A model generated the notes under the pieces. It did no database searches, was not told where the DNA came from, and saw only the letters and a program-made list of their open reading frames with translations. From Caprella mutica (lineage: Eukaryota; Arthropoda; Malacostraca; Amphipoda; Caprellidae), in NCBI GenBank assembly GCA_947561585.1, contig CANNZV010000930.1, forward strand, positions 275,286 through 339,285: 64,000 nt of DNA. Reading direction: 5' to 3'. Numbering within the stretch: the first letter of the stretch is position 1; each line of letters opens with the position of its first letter. The position numbers and the translations under genes are program-made. Below are positions 22,201-34,885 of this stretch, one piece after another.

Positions 22201-22589
22201 CAATCTCTCGTTACCTCTTTTTTACTCCTAAGGATTTTTCCCATGAAAAATTCTATAGACCTTTTCTACGAAAATATAATACGTTCTCACTTCCATTTGC
22301 ATTGTCTGTCTGCGAATTGATTGACTGGAAAAAAGTTCGATAACACTCTAGTATCCTAAAAGAAGAATCGTTCTCACATCGTCGCAAGTTATATAATTGG
22401 AAAAGTTTCGATCAAGCTCCGAATTCTTCTTCTTTCTGGCTGACAGGTTCTTTTTTAAATTCTTGTATTTATGTAAAGAATGTCAGATAATAAGTAAATG
22501 CTACTTAATGACTTGTTGTATCGAATAATTAATATCCCTTATTAATATCAAAATAATTGGCATAGTAATTTTTTTAATTATGATTATTA

Positions 22590-23823
22590 TGTACCCTACT
22601 GAATTTGACTTATAGAATGTAGGGGAAGGTTTGACTATGTGTGTCTAATTAAACACATGTCTAATTTATAAACCTACGGCACTGCATTTTTACAAGTTGT
22701 TCGTAAATGGACTTAACTAATGTGTACCAAATTTCAAGTAAAAATACAGAACAAATTTGTATTTTTGTATTTTTATTTTTTTTATTTTTATTGTTTACCT
22801 TTATTATAGCCAATTATAGCCAATTGTAGACAATTTCGCGATTCATCTTCCAAAATATATAAATATTTCCGCTTCTGATCTAATCTAATCCACACATAAT
22901 GTTAAATTACCAACCCATTTCAAAAATTCAAATTAATTATAGTTTATTAACTGCATATACTTTAAAATTAGGAATTAAATCAAATTTAGGTTTTGTTAGG
23001 ATTTTCTTTTAATGATAGCCAACATAATAAGAGTATCATATATAGATATTCTTGCAGTAAAGAGTATTCCTTCTCAATGAAATTCTATACAAAATTGCTG
23101 CAAATGAATTTTGATTTTCTAATTGGTTGTTGAAAAAAAAAATCGTGAAAGAAGAGGGAATATATTTTTCGAAATTAAAATTTTGAAAAATAATTAGAAA
23201 AGCATATTCCGCTGCCGAAATATTGTATAGAATTTCCTTAAAAATCTAACGCAACACACCATAATGCCACAGCTTCAGAATTGTAAACGCCTTAGGCTAA
23301 TTTTGAATACAAAAATTTGTAGCTTTTTTGAGCTACAAGAAAATCCCCTACAAAGTTTGATAATCTGACATGTTGCATCCTGTTCGTATGAGGTGTAGCG
23401 GGTAACTGAGACATATTTATTTGCCTACCTTAGTGTGTGCCATTAGTGACACGTAAGCGAGATTATCAATTATTACGAATAATTGGCTGAGAGATCGTTT
23501 TTAGAGTGCCTATTGACTCCTTAACCCACGCGTCGCACATTCTCTTTCTTCCTCTCCCCATAGGGTTAGAATTACATTAGAGCTCAGATATTTTTCACAT
23601 ATTATTAGATGGTTATTAGGCAATTACTTACGCAATAAATTTTTTTTCTAATTTATGCGATTTTTCTGGAAACGGTCCCCTTAAACACAAAAATATATTT
23701 GGTATTTATGTAGAAACAAATTCAAGAAAGGCCAGTCAATTTGAAGGAATGACATGTAGGATATAAAGTTATTCAAGAAGGATGTGCTTAGAAAAGACAC
23801 GTCAAACTAATTAGGGTTTAGGG
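22590..23823 (+). repeat. dispersed repeat family R1, copy 2, interrupted
   Basis: 22,590-22,750 matches 57,125-57,255 (GAAGGTTTG, ACGGYACTG, ACAAGTTGTT, GTRTACCARATTTCAAGTAA). 23,640-23,815 matches 57,515-57,645 (GGTATTTATGTAGRAACAAA, CAAGAAAGGCCAGTCAATTT, CGTCAAACT). Between them lies about 0.8 kb absent from the 57-kb copy, including 22,790-23,075. The hAT element starts immediately downstream. Confidence 0.65.
22790..23075 (+). repeat. dispersed repeat, partner at 34,590-34,885
   Basis: Shares AGCCAATTGTAGACAATT/AGCCAATTGGAAGG..TGTAGACAATT, ATAAATATTTCCRCTT, GAAATTAAATCAAATTT, TTTTAATGATAGCCAACATA and AAGAGTATTCCTT with the partner in the same order. It lies inside an R1 copy, so it is probably a nested insertion. 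Confidence 0.65.
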
Positions 23824-24537
23824 CAGGGGTGGGCACACATTGTGTTTTACAGTGCCGAAAAATGGAATCTCAGTACCAATTTTCTTTTTCTAAATTACTG
23901 GAGATACTGAGTAATTAAATAATGAGGTGATACATTTAATTAAAGTACGCACATGTACAACGGTACATATTTTGCGCATAAATATTGGTAGTAGATTTAT
24001 CATTTACATTAAAACAAATTAATACAAGATATATAATAATTTTTTCTTCATGTGAAAATAATTCACTATAAAAACAAAAATAAGCTTGCATAAGTAATAA
24101 TATGTAACTCATAAATTCACAGGATAAATTACTATGGCAGCCTAACTTATTGAAAAAGGGAATCAAAAATGATTGCATAAATTTTAACCATAGTGTTTGA
24201 ATATCCCAAGACAAGCGTAGGAAAGATATAAGATTATCTTTTCTAGATAAAAAAGAGTCAGAGATAAATAAATTAAACACCGGCAGTATTGTAACAATAA
24301 ACTAAAAATACATTATTAACGGATAAAATTGACTATCAAAGTATCAATGTCATTACAAATATAATGTTCTTCAATTAGTTAACCATACTCTTCTATATTA
24401 TCCTTTAATTTATAGAGCAGTGTGGGCTAAAATTTTGAAATTTTCTTTGGAAGAAAATAAAACACCGTTTCCCTGGTGGGTACGAGTGCTGCGCTGAGTG
24501 CCAAAATAGCACTGAGTGCTGTATTTGCCCAGCACTG
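23824..24537. mobile_element. non-autonomous hAT element with 8-bp target duplication
   Basis: Left end CAGGGGTGGGCACACATTG and the reverse complement of the right end, CAGTGCTGGGCAAATACAG, are imperfect hAT-type terminal inverted repeats (CAG...GGGCA). Flanks are GTTTAGGG (23,816-23,823) and GTTTAACG (24,538-24,545), an 8-bp duplication with two mismatches, as hAT transposases make. At 714 bp it cannot encode a full transposase. GAGTGCTG/GAGTGCCA words repeat near the right end. It landed at the edge of an R1 repeat copy. The ORF crossing the right end (24,410-24,643) is not real. Confidence 0.75.
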
Positions 24538-24545
24538 GTTTAACG

Positions 24546-25648
24546 AATGTTCCATAAATAAATCCTTCTTGCCAGGGAATGACATAATTGATACAGAGTA
24601 AATAATAATATTTTTTTAAAGTAGTTTTCAACTGAAGTACCATATTTCTAATTTATTTATCTCACGGAAGCAAAATCAAAATGCAAACACTAAACATTTG
24701 AATAACTAACTTCCATTAGAAGTTCAAAACTCTCCAAGTTTTTGTTTATGTTTCAAGGAGTTGTGAATAATACAGCAGAATTTTTGATAAATTAAAGATA
24801 AGAAGAATTTTCTGTTTAAAATTACGGTGTGCATATTTATGTTTAAGGAATATTTCATGAAGTAAATTTGTCTTATATATATTATATCAGTATGCCAGTC
24901 GATTGCTAGACACTCACATTACGTGTAAAGTTTCAGTTAACATAAACCTTATGATTGACCTTCCTTGACCTAGCTTTGTTGACACCCACTTTCCAAATAC
25001 TAAGACTATAATTAGGTGTCCGATTAAACATAATCTACTATGTTGATGAACGTATTTTCCAGAAAATTCCATGTGTTTCAAGTATGTTTGAATTTGGATG
25101 ACTCAACAGTTCTGCATACATATTTATGGGAGACAATAACTGTTTTTGAGGCAAAAATTGACTAGATAATGAAGAAAAATATCGAATCCATCCCAAGATA
25201 ATGAAGAAATTTGCAGTTTAAACATATACAATTATGTATTACTGTCCAATTAATGATGATAATGTGCTTGGAATATAAAGATAATATGAAAAATTCAATA
25301 ACAACCATTGATGAATTACCAAGGAATATTAATATAAAACAGTCGAATAAATGTAGTAGTATCAATACAATTATTGCATTTATAATCAAATCACAAACTA
25401 TAAATTAGCTAAATGAAATCAAGCAAAATTTCATCATTTGGTATAGCATAATGATGTCATGATATATTATAGCGGAAAGTAAAACTCCTTGTAATTCTTT
25501 ATGAGTCTATTTGCGTATTTCCCAACTTGCCGATGATTCGTCTGGAAGTTTCCGTTGTATCTTTGATTATTTAAGAGAGTAGAATTAAAGTTTGTATTTC
25601 TTAACTTCTAGAGGATGGGAGAGATCTGATTAGAAAGGAAATGGTAGG
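24546..25648. other. no gene seen
   Basis: AT-rich sequence with overlapping short ORFs on both strands around 25,162-25,408 that translate to low-complexity peptides. No repeat partner was found in the window. Confidence 0.4.
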
Positions 25649-25806
25649 ACAGGGTGCGGAGAAAGTCCATGATCATAGAAAAATGTTAATTTAATGAGTT
25701 GTGATGGATGATATAAAACCAAACTTATCACATAATATCTCAATAAACCCATTTAAATTTCTACCAATTATTTTCTAATATGATAACCATTGGCAGCGAT
25801 TACTCT

Positions 25807-26858
25807 CTAGAGTCTTCCTCTGAAGCTCTTTAATGCGGCACGGAACGTTTCTTGGAGAATTTTGGCCCATTGTCGGTCGAGGGACTTTTTCAGAGTTTCC
25901 TTACTAACATGAGCTGTAGCGCACGCTTCTTTCTCGAGGGACTTTTTCAGAGTTTCCTTACTAACACGAGCTGTAGCGCACGCTTCTTTCTCCAAGATGG
26001 ACCACACACAAAAGTCCAGACGGTTTAGGTCTGGCGATGAAGGAGGCCACTATTCCTTCCTCGAAAACGCAGGAAAGTGACGCTCACACCAATCCTGAGG
26101 TTGGTTCGCTGTGTGCGAGGGCGCACCGTCCTGTTGAAAGGTAAAAGGCCTGTCCTTGAAGTGCTTCTTCATCTGGAATAGACCTGGAGTCAAATGTCCT
26201 CGATATACGATTTTGCGTTAACTTTAGTGCCTTCTTTGACGGAAATGAGAGGACATCTCCAACTCTCAGAGATGGCAGCCCAAACCATCACAGAGGCAGG
26301 CTTTTGGCTACGGAAAACAGTCTTTACGGATGGAGGGATACTGTCAGCACCTTTTGCTAACATTCTGTCGTTCTGGGAGTTGAATTTGGCATCCACAGTG
26401 AATATTTTCTCATCCGAAAAGCCAATCTCACCAGCCTGCGTGTCATCTTTCAATGCATTCAAAAGAAACTTTGATCTGTCCAGCATCTTCTATTTCTGCA
26501 AGTCCGTGAGCTGTTGCATGTTGGTCATTTTGAAGGGGGCCGAATTGAGGTCTTCTTTGACGATAGTTCTCACACTTCTTTCGTCAATATCCATACTCTT
26601 AGCCATGTTTCTCATGCTTCGCATCGGGTTCCTCCTTATCCGCTCCCTAATGGCTTTTATTTTGGTTGGAGTGCTTGCAGTGCGAGATCGTCCATATCTG
26701 GGTCGATCACCTGTTGTCTCCAGTTTTTGGTTGCGTTTAACAGCATCCCTAACAGTCGATTTCGGTGCTTTTAACAGCTTAACAATCTCTGGGTTTGTCT
26801 TCCCCGCGCAGTGTAGCTGAATAATAGCCTCACGTTGACTCATTTTTACAAAAGACAA
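25807..26858 (-). pseudogene. mariner-type transposase pseudogene (DD37D)
   Basis: The enzyme would cut and paste its element at TA sites. It starts at ATG 26,858. Residues 8-40 form a first helix-turn-helix, followed by the GDRPRYGRSRT linker (GRPR-like) and a second helix-turn-helix (about 66-95). A TAG at 26,490-26,492 interrupts the frame; beyond it come the first catalytic Asp in FSDEKIF and the VMVWAAISE strand. A 1-base deletion near 26,195 shifts frame; then the second Asp in QQDGAPSHTA (codon 26,128-26,130), another TAG (26,050-26,052), and the third Asp in LDFCVW (codon 26,014-26,016). Exactly 37 codons separate the last two Asp, the maT spacing. The C-terminus carries a 57-bp tandem duplication. 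The plus-strand ORFs over this region are antisense shadows. Confidence 0.9.
25878..25991 (-). repeat. 57-bp tandem duplication in the transposase C-terminus
   Basis: 25,878-25,934 and 25,935-25,991 are nearly identical in-frame copies encoding two runs of EKEACATAxVSKETLKKSL. The duplication is absent from the normal family architecture and is a mutation of this copy. Confidence 0.9.
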
Positions 26859-27002
26859 TGTAAATTTATCAAAATTTAAACCTGGAACATTAAAGTATAT
26901 GATTATAGGAAGAGAATGAGATATTAATAGATAAATGTAGTAAATAAATACATCTTTAATTTGAAAAATAAAATTAAATGGGGGATTTTGCCCGTACCCT
27001 GT

Positions 27003-28599
27003 ACAATGTACATTCCCAGAAATGGGTAGATATTCTAACTATAAGGTAGAACTTCAATATCTTTAATTACTTAGTGTGATCATTAATATAATTACTTCAT
27101 TCTATGTTTCTCTCCTTATCATTCTGAATTTAAATTTTTGACGTTTATCTCGACTAAGTGCATGTGATCATGTTAAATATTATTGAAATAGTTTTAGAAT
27201 AAACGAAGTTATGACTGATTTTTCCCACTAACTTTTACTTTAACAGATGAAAATCCAAGCAAGGAGAAACCAATCAGTAAATAATTTCACCCCTTACTTC
27301 CAACAACATACTAATTATAACGAAATTCATTAAAAATATATCTGAAAGATAACCCTATTACAGAATATTTAAAGAATACAGAATATTGTGTAAATTTTCC
27401 ATCGTTAACCCTAGGCTGCCTTTAGATTCGCATCATCTGCTTATAAATAAGGTTTCATGAAAATATTTCCCTATGAGTTCGTATATTGGCGTAAGTAATT
27501 AGTTATAGCAATGTTTTCGTGGTTATAAATTAAGGAACTTACTATTTGGTAATTAAGAAATAGTCGTAGCCATCGTTAGTGGTTCAAATTTTTACTTAAT
27601 ATTTAGGATATTGAAAATAATGCTACCGAACAACAGAATGATGCTAGTTGTAGAATTTAATTGGATGGAATTAATCTCTCTAATAGATTGTCTTCAGTAA
27701 GTTTCTTGATGTAAAGTTAATGCAATTTATGTATTACATTCATTTATTTTCGTTTAAATTATTTGATTTACTTTATAATTTCAGAAATTTCTCAAACTGA
27801 AGAATAACATCATATCTTAATTATTATCTAATATAACGGAAACCAAATAAAGCAGAAATGAGTAAGCAATAAGAAGCCATTTAATGAATTCAAATGAAAA
27901 AAAAATACTAACTGAATAGCCTTATAAACACAATTGAAATAATATCAACAAATGGAATCAACTATCACAACCAAACCTGTTTCTAATACTCCTGCATTAT
28001 ATAACTTTTACTAGCAAATGAATCAACATAAAGTTAGAGTTACTATTCCTCTCTGCGAGTATTCTTTTCAAACATATCATCTGACTAAATAAAAGCAAAG
28101 AACTTATAATAATAGAAGCTCTCAAAAGTTGTTACTTCAGATCTCCCATCTGCTAGTTCATTGTTCTCAATTTCAAGCTATAAACTAAAGCTATGAAGTT
28201 ATACGGAGTAACTCCATTTCTCTTTGCCTAATTTATTCAATTATGAACTGCAGTCTAAATCATGAGGTATAAACACATCACAGAGCAATGGAGAACTTGC
28301 AAGATTTGGTTCCAGCAAACACTTCATAACGCAAACAAATAATTGAATAGTATAGTATTTAAGTATTTCCCCCAGTACTCGTAACTAAAGCATGGGAGCA
28401 GTTTGAAATAAATATTTGAAATCTTAATACATATGCACTCTATTTTACATTTCATTTTCAAGTTAGAATGACTGAAAAATAAATTTTCTAAAAATATACA
28501 AACTCAAATTATTTTCTTTCAAAATTCATTCTCAAATCATTATGCAATATCAGGAATTCACAAAAAAACTCGTTTCACATTTTTCTAACATTCTTCATA
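27003..28599. other. no gene seen
   Basis: AT-rich sequence with no supported ORF or repeat partner in the window. Confidence 0.4.
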
Positions 28600-29235
28600 T
28601 CACAGATTAACGAAAAGATGTAATTTTATCTTCACGGACGTTGATTTCTCAGAATGTTCCCCTGTCCCGATATTTACGGTGTTCTTATTGCAGAATTTCG
28701 CTCTTCTTTCAGTCGCGAAATATTCACAACGATTGGTTATCTCTATTCAGAAATTCGTTATCAAATGCATAACAATAATACCTTCAACAACTTCACCTCC
28801 GAGAATTTTGTTTATTTAATATATATAAAATTAAAAATGATAATTTGTAAGATTAATTTATAATAAATAATTATGTTTATTATCATAATAGCACAAAATA
28901 TAAAAAATATTTTCAGTTATAGTATATAATTATAGCCTATTTAAAACTTATGCATATAAAAACTTCTCATGTTATTAAGATATCATATAACAACTACAGT
29001 ACATTAATTACCAGACTTTAAGAAAGTCATGGTATAATTTACTTTTTCTAACTCTAGAAGTTTCCCAGAAAATGTTAATTAGATCCTGGGTCCCATAGAA
29101 AAACAATGGAGTCCTAATGAAGGAAGAATCTGCTTGTTTTTACAAATTTACATCTATCGTGATTATCAATGGAGTAATGAGCTGGTGCACTTTGTATTCA
29201 TGAGATAAATTTAGATTGTGATTAAATAGAAGATT
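28600..29235 (+). repeat. dispersed repeat, copy 1 (partner 43,000-43,770)
   Basis: Shared blocks: TTCACGGAMG, TTCTCAGAATGTTCCCC/TTCTCACAATGTTCCCC, GATATTTAC, CAGAATTTCGCTCT, AGAAATT..., GAGATCCTG/TAGATCCTGG, AACAATGRAGTCCTAATGAAGGAA, GAGCTGGT/TAGCTGGT, and TGTATTCATGAGATAAA. The middle sections have diverged. The ORFs in both copies (28,654-28,863; 43,478-43,705) do not correspond and are not genes. Confidence 0.7.
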
Positions 29236-31138
29236 GGAATAAAGATAATTTAAGACAGATTAAATATAAATGAAGCTTTCCTGAAAATAGCAGCTGTTGA
29301 ACATGGTTGACTTTACGGTAACGTGAGTTATTGAAACTGAATCAGATCAGTGTTATCAGGTTTAAAATAAAATATATGAAATCAGGAAATATTCCAATCT
29401 TTTCATCATATTGATCTACCAGGATCTTATATTTTATATTTTTTTTCATCAAATTTAGGAGGTTGAGATATGACAATGATTATTAATAGAAAATTTCTTA
29501 TTTCCTCGAAATATTTTAAAATTAAATTTCGATTCCACACCATACAGGCAGGACGTGACAGAAGGAGGACATCCTCAATTTTCTATAGTTGATGAAATTC
29601 TCATTTTTATGAATCGAATATTTATGATGTATGGGCTCATATATCATATGAGCCCATCATATGGAAATATATTTTTCAAATTTGAATTTTTAAATCCTGT
29701 CATGAAAATTATCAGTGATCAAGAATAGTAGTGTTACAAAATCTATTTACATATTGATTGAAAGTATATTAAGAATGAGGTGGAAACAAATTATGATAAG
29801 TTTAAAGATGGAAATACATTATTTTTAATTTTCAATTTAAATGTATGAAGTAAACTTGTGACAATGTTTTGCATGTTAGATTGGTCAAAAGTTTTGAATA
29901 TGGGGAATGTTAATTATGAACAGATATCACATTAAACATAATAAAATCTACACTATTAAACACAAGGATGGTAATCAGAATTTTAGAGATGAAATGTGGT
30001 CCACATAGGAACAAATAATATAATTAATTGTAATTTCATGTAAAGCACTGAAATTACCATTACAAACTATATATAGCGATACGGAATTATGATCTTTATT
30101 GAATAGAACATATAATACAAAAAAATTATTCATTTCATATCCAGGCCCATTTGCTGTTCGGTAAAGCTTTTCGGGTAACGAGTAGAAGGACTTTACACGA
30201 CTTTACATACAATTATTAATAAAACAGTTCATTAGTAATAAAAAGAAGATATTGTAACTTTAAAAATAAATTAGCTATCCTCTGGTGAAACATATTATAA
30301 CTTAGTAAATATACATGAAGTGTGCATTCATTTTAGAACTCACTGCAATGAAATTCAAATCTGTTTCAGCCATGCTGAAAATCTAGGGTTTTGAAATTCT
30401 CTTTCATAATTTGCAAATCCAATTTGGGAGAACAAGCTACCGGTGAGCTCTTAGTTTCTTCTTCATATTCTGCTCTATTTTAAAGGGAATTAAAAATTGG
30501 TTTGGTGATTCAATTGGTTTCAATTAGAAACATCCTTTCCTAGAGTGTATGTCAGTTCAATCCATTGCACTTTTGAAAGCGAAACATTTAAGTTTATGGT
30601 AAATAAAAAAAATACTCTATATCAGAATATATGACATTTGAGTCGATGAAAAATATTTTAAATATTTCTCCTATCGATATAAGATAAATATTAAAAATCT
30701 ATTAATAACGAACTTAATAAACCTCACTTATGGTATGTATCAAATGAACAACAAACTCTCATTTTGTTTTCAGCTTTGATAAATGATTCCCAATTTAGCA
30801 AAGGCTTCATCTTGGATTAGGCTTCTTTAATGCCGCCTCAATATTGATGATGACTTAATCCCTCTGTTAATCTTTAGGATTAAAAAAAAATTCAGGTAGC
30901 TGCTTTATTAAACAGCTGGCGCATGTGTTATAAATTCGTCAATTTAACTTGGAACAATATTTGTTAATTGTTCTTTAATTAGAGAATTAAATACCACGAG
31001 TTATATTCGCCTATTGTAGTTCCACGAAAATATTAGACTGAATATAATATAAATATGGAAAATTTTCAGCTCATTTATCAATCAGTGTTCCTGAATGATA
31101 ATTACCAGAATTACTAATAAGTACTATTTTTATTATCA
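29236..31138. other. no gene seen
   Basis: AT-rich sequence. The only structure is a short perfect hairpin at 29,631-29,657, ATGGGCTCATAT facing ATATGAGCCCAT with a 3-base loop. Confidence 0.4.
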
Positions 31139-31146
31139 CTTGGATG

Positions 31147-32196
31147 CGTGGCCCGACAGTTGGGCCCAAAACAATTAGGCCCCGGACAATTGAGACTCAA
31201 GACAATCAGGCCCCGAGACAATTATACTATTTACCATTTTCTTCAGAGTTTACTGTAGTAAGTTAATTAAAGACCCTTGCTACTGTAATAACTAGGTTTG
31301 TGATAATATGCGGTTTGTTTAAAAATATAGTCTTGAGCAATAATTAAAATAAAGAATATTCCTTATATGAAACAGATATTTTTGGTATGAAAAATAATTA
31401 TTATTTGATAGAACATATTCTTTTCATGAATAATAACTATTATTCTTTTAAACTACAATAATTTTCTGTTCCGAGATAGTTCATGTAAGCAACAAATTAC
31501 CTAGTTACAGTACATCTATATATTAATTAAACTCCTGTGAAGTAAATGAGTGCCAATGTTAAATAAGAATGTAGCTATTTTAGATGAAGAAACAATAGAG
31601 AATAAGGATGTAAGTATTTTAGCCGGAATTATTTTAAAATACAAATTGAATTATAGTTTATGTGAATTATTTGAAGCCTGATACATGCTCAATATTGAAG
31701 AGGTTTATGAATTATTAATACAAAATGTATTATCATAATCTCATTTTATCCCAACAACTGTTCAAGCAATTGATAAATGTGAGTATAACCTTTAAAATTT
31801 ACCCATTTTTTTACCAAATATTGTCTTTGTCAGACGATGTACACTACACATTTGAACCATATGACATGATTCAAAATAATATTATTTATTTAAATACTTC
31901 AATGATTTTCATTACATTGAAACTTGAGATTAGCATCTAAATATGATTCAAGGTGCTTGCTAATATATACCTTATCAAGTATAGGAATCGAATTAAAAAA
32001 AAATAAACATATTTTAGCCATAAATATAAACATTTCTTTATTGTGTCTTCTGCCCAATTTTTTCTGGGCATAATTGTTTTGGGGTGGGGCCCAATTGTCG
32101 TGGACCCAATTGTCCTAGGGCCCAATTGTCTTGGGCCCATTTGTCGGGGTTCAACTGTTGTGGCCCAACTGTCTTGGGCTCAACTGTCGGTGCACC
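31147..32196. mobile_element. foldback-type element A with word-repeat inverted ends, 8-bp TSD
   Basis: Left arm 31,147-31,226 and right arm 32,050-32,196 are inverted and built from tandem words of the type ACAATTGGGCCCAAG (left: ACAGTTGGGCCC, ACAATTAGGCCCC, ACAATTGAGACTC, ACAATCAGGCCCC; right, reversed: ACAGTTGAGCCC, ACAGTTGGGCC, ACAAATGGGCCC, ACAATTGGGCCC). The outer ends align as GTGxxCCGACAGTTGRGCCCAA. An exact 8-bp duplication, CTTGGATG, flanks the element (31,139-31,146 and 32,197-32,204). Bases 31,445-31,810 recur at 63,618-64,000, so the interior belongs to a family. ORFs over the right arm (32,043-32,389 and 31,937-32,140) are translations of the word repeat. Confidence 0.75.
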
Positions 32197-32204
32197 CTTG
32201 GATG

Positions 32205-33903
32205 ATGCATATGTACTTATTAAAATGTTATGTAGGGTTTTTAATGAACATGGCTTGGTCTATGTAGCGGCCACTGAGTACAGTACTAGGTATATTTTCA
32301 ATTTATTGTATTATTTTCTTAATATTATCTATACTTATATGATGCTGTTAGATTTTTTCTTGAATAATAAGGAAAATGAAGCTTCCTAAAATATAAAAGA
32401 AAAATTATTAAAATTAGTCTGTCAGTTTCAAAGTAGATATATGATTCTATGATTATTTATGTATAAACTTCAACTTCTATTGGCTTTATCAATAGTAATC
32501 AAATCCTATTTATCCATGTTAGACAATGACGGATTTCAATCAGAGACAATAATCTTGCTAATGTACGAGCATTTGGAGAACCGATGTGAGTTCTTTTGAT
32601 TCAAAATCTGTTGAGTGAACAAAGTAAACAACAGGTACCTAAGATATAATATTTTAAAATAGCAGAGTTTTAATTCAATTTTATATTATTTAAGATCATA
32701 ATTTCCTATAAATCATGTGAATTGATTGATTCACGTCATTCAATCAGTCGATATACTCATATATTTATTTCAAAAACTGCCTATATTTTAAAATTTTAAT
32801 AGCAATATTGCTACACCATGATCCAATTAACGCATTGTTTGATCTTTTACGTTCCAGTAATTCATAAAAGCAAAATTCTCTCGAAAATATTGTATGAAAC
32901 TGTAGCAACTGACTCGTATCAATGGAGTACAGAATTGAAGCAAAATTCTCCAAAATATTCACACTGAATAGATTCATATAGCTTATAACCCAGTTATTAT
33001 ATGTTGTGTTATTAATAATTGTCATTTTTCATATCATTACTACTAAAATGTGTGAATGCACTGTAATTAACGAAAAAATAGTTATTAATGTAATTCTAGT
33101 TACACAAGCTTTTGATGTGTTAAATATATACTTTTTATAGTTAGCTAGCTATTAATCTAAAAATCAAGTATATAAAATTTAAGTTAGTTTTTGTTTTGTC
33201 CATTGGCCTGGTATGATTTTCTGATCGTGTATAGAAATGAATAAATACCAATTGTAATATTTAAATGACTAATCAATATGTTTTCGATTAGTAAATCCCC
33301 TGTATTCATTGACTATCTCAATTTGAAAAGAACTGTGAAAAAATAATTGACTAAAATTAACAACACTGACAAACTAGTCCATCTCAAAATAACACCAGTA
33401 TCGATGTGAATATATAAAATAAAGTTTTTTGTGATATGACTGATTTTTTTAATTAAAGGTAAAATATTTGCTTAATAATTTTCAGGCACGAATATATTTT
33501 TGATGTCAATTTCAATATCTATTATTAAATTTAAATTATGCTTCAACCTACCTTGAAATGACCTCTCATGATGAATATAGTATTTTCGTAGTGAATGTGT
33601 ATATATTGTTATCGTTTAAAAAACTCACATTTAGTAAAGATAAATCCATTATTAACTTTGTTTGAATTCGACGATGAAAATGGACAAAAATATAATTTAG
33701 TATATATTTACAAAAGAATTTATAACTCTGATGGTTCATGACATGTACACCGAGAGCTCGATCTTCAAGGAACTTGCACGAATGTATGTGTGTTTTAACT
33801 TGAATTTATTTCTAGCAATCATACATGTCTCTTGGGACACATTTTACTCTAACATTAAGTACTATAAGTAGAAGTTCCTATTCTCAATGTAACAGGACAG
33901 TAA
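32205..33903. other. no gene seen
   Basis: AT-rich sequence with no supported ORF. The minus-strand frame at 32,765-33,025 has no recognisable features. Confidence 0.4.
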
Positions 33904-33911
33904 TGAAAAAT

Positions 33912-34425
33912 GGTGACCGGAAAGAAGCCGAGCGGAAAAAAGCCCACAGGAAAAATGCTCTCAGGAAAAATGCAAATGGGAAAAATGCCCACAAGGAAAA
34001 ATGCCCTCAGGTAAGAATGCCCACAAGGAAAAATGCCCACGAGGAAAATTGCCCACGGGTATAAAAGTTCACATGGAAAAAAGCCCAGTAATACATAATA
34101 TTTATAATACAGAAAAACTTGTAGATGTTTTAAAATAAGCGCATAATTAACAAAGACACGAATATTCAATTAGTTTTCTATGTTACGCACCTTTTGCCAC
34201 ATTTCAACTGGAAGAGTTGGTAATTATTAAATATAATTTTACCTACTATTCAGAAACCATTTAGATCTATATTACTGAAGCAAATTTAGTAACTCATACT
34301 AATATTGTTTAATGTTGGCTTTTTTCCTTGTGGGCAATTTTCCAAGTGGTCATATTTCCCTTTGGGTATTTTTCTTGTAGGCATTTTTCATGTTTTTTTT
34401 TTCTGTGGGCTTCTTTCCGAGATCC
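33912..34425. mobile_element. foldback-type element B with word-repeat inverted ends, 8-bp TSD
   Basis: The left arm (33,912-34,081) is tandem copies of GGAAAAATGCCCACAA with variants (CGGAAAGAAGCC, GGAAAATTGCCCAC). The right arm (34,318-34,425) is its inverse. The outer ends are GGTGACCGGAAAGAAGCC and, reversed, GGATCTCGGAAAGAAGCC. Flanks TGAAAAAT (33,904-33,911) and TAAAAAAT (34,426-34,433) form an 8-bp duplication with one mismatch. At 514 bp with only about 240 bp of interior, it is non-autonomous. The ORFs over the left arm (33,825-34,064 and 33,855-34,169) are by-products of the word repeat. Confidence 0.75.
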
Positions 34426-34589
34426 TAAAAAATACTGCTTACGGGGATAAATTTACGTGCATATGATATAAAGTGGTTTATAGGTGATACTGTCTCCAAC
34501 GTTCAGTTTGGAATTAGAACATATTTTATTATTGTCATCTAACAATCAGTAAGAATTTGAATCTTCAGTTCATTTTTGTATTTATCTGA

Positions 34590-34885
34590 TTTTGATTGTA
34601 ACCCATAATACAGCCAATTGGAAGGTATTTGTAGACAATTCAGCAATATATCTGCCAAACTTTATAAATATTTCCACTTTTAATCTAATCAACATCAGTA
34701 TACTCATATACATAATTTTAAATTAGCAACTTATTTAAATAATTCACAATAATTTTATCAAATTACTGCATTTACTTTTTAAATTAGAAATTAAATCAAA
34801 TTTGACTTTTGTAAGAATTTTATTTTAATGATAGCCAACATAATAAGGGTATCATGATTATATATTCTTTCAAAAAAGAGTATTC
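34590..34885 (+). repeat. dispersed repeat, partner of 22,790-23,075
   Basis: Collinear match through TGATAGCCAACATAATAAG and AAAAGAGTATTCCTT; see the partner entry. Here it stands alone rather than inside an R1 copy. Confidence 0.65.

Larger units (their letters stand above)
25649..27002 (-). mobile_element. defective Tc1/mariner element, DD37D (maT-like)
   Basis: About 1.35 kb bounded by inverted ends ACAGGGTGCGGAGAAAGTCC (left) and, as reverse complement, ACAGGGTACGGGCAAAATCC (right). It contains one minus-strand transposase pseudogene. The size fits a full-length mariner-type element. The TA target duplication is degraded: TA is present at the right edge and close to the left edge. The body has drifted by stops, a frameshift and an internal duplication, so it is inactive. 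Confidence 0.8.

Noticed and set aside
24410..24643. 77-codon minus-strand ORF
   Set aside because: Spans the right end of the hAT element and its flanking target duplication, so it cannot be a conserved gene.
26194..26820. 208-codon plus-strand ORF and the 86-codon ORF nested in it
   Set aside because: Antisense shadows of the mariner transposase on the minus strand.
29631..29657. microRNA precursor
   Set aside because: Stem of only 12 bp with a 3-base loop, too short for a pre-miRNA.
32043..32389. Pro/Gly/Cys-rich ORFs of the MGPNCRGPNC type
   Set aside because: Direct translation of the GGCCCAATTGTC word array in the right arm of foldback element A.
33825..34064. Lys/Asn-rich ORF with KNAHKEK repeats
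   Set aside because: Translation of the GGAAAAATGCCCAC word array in element B.
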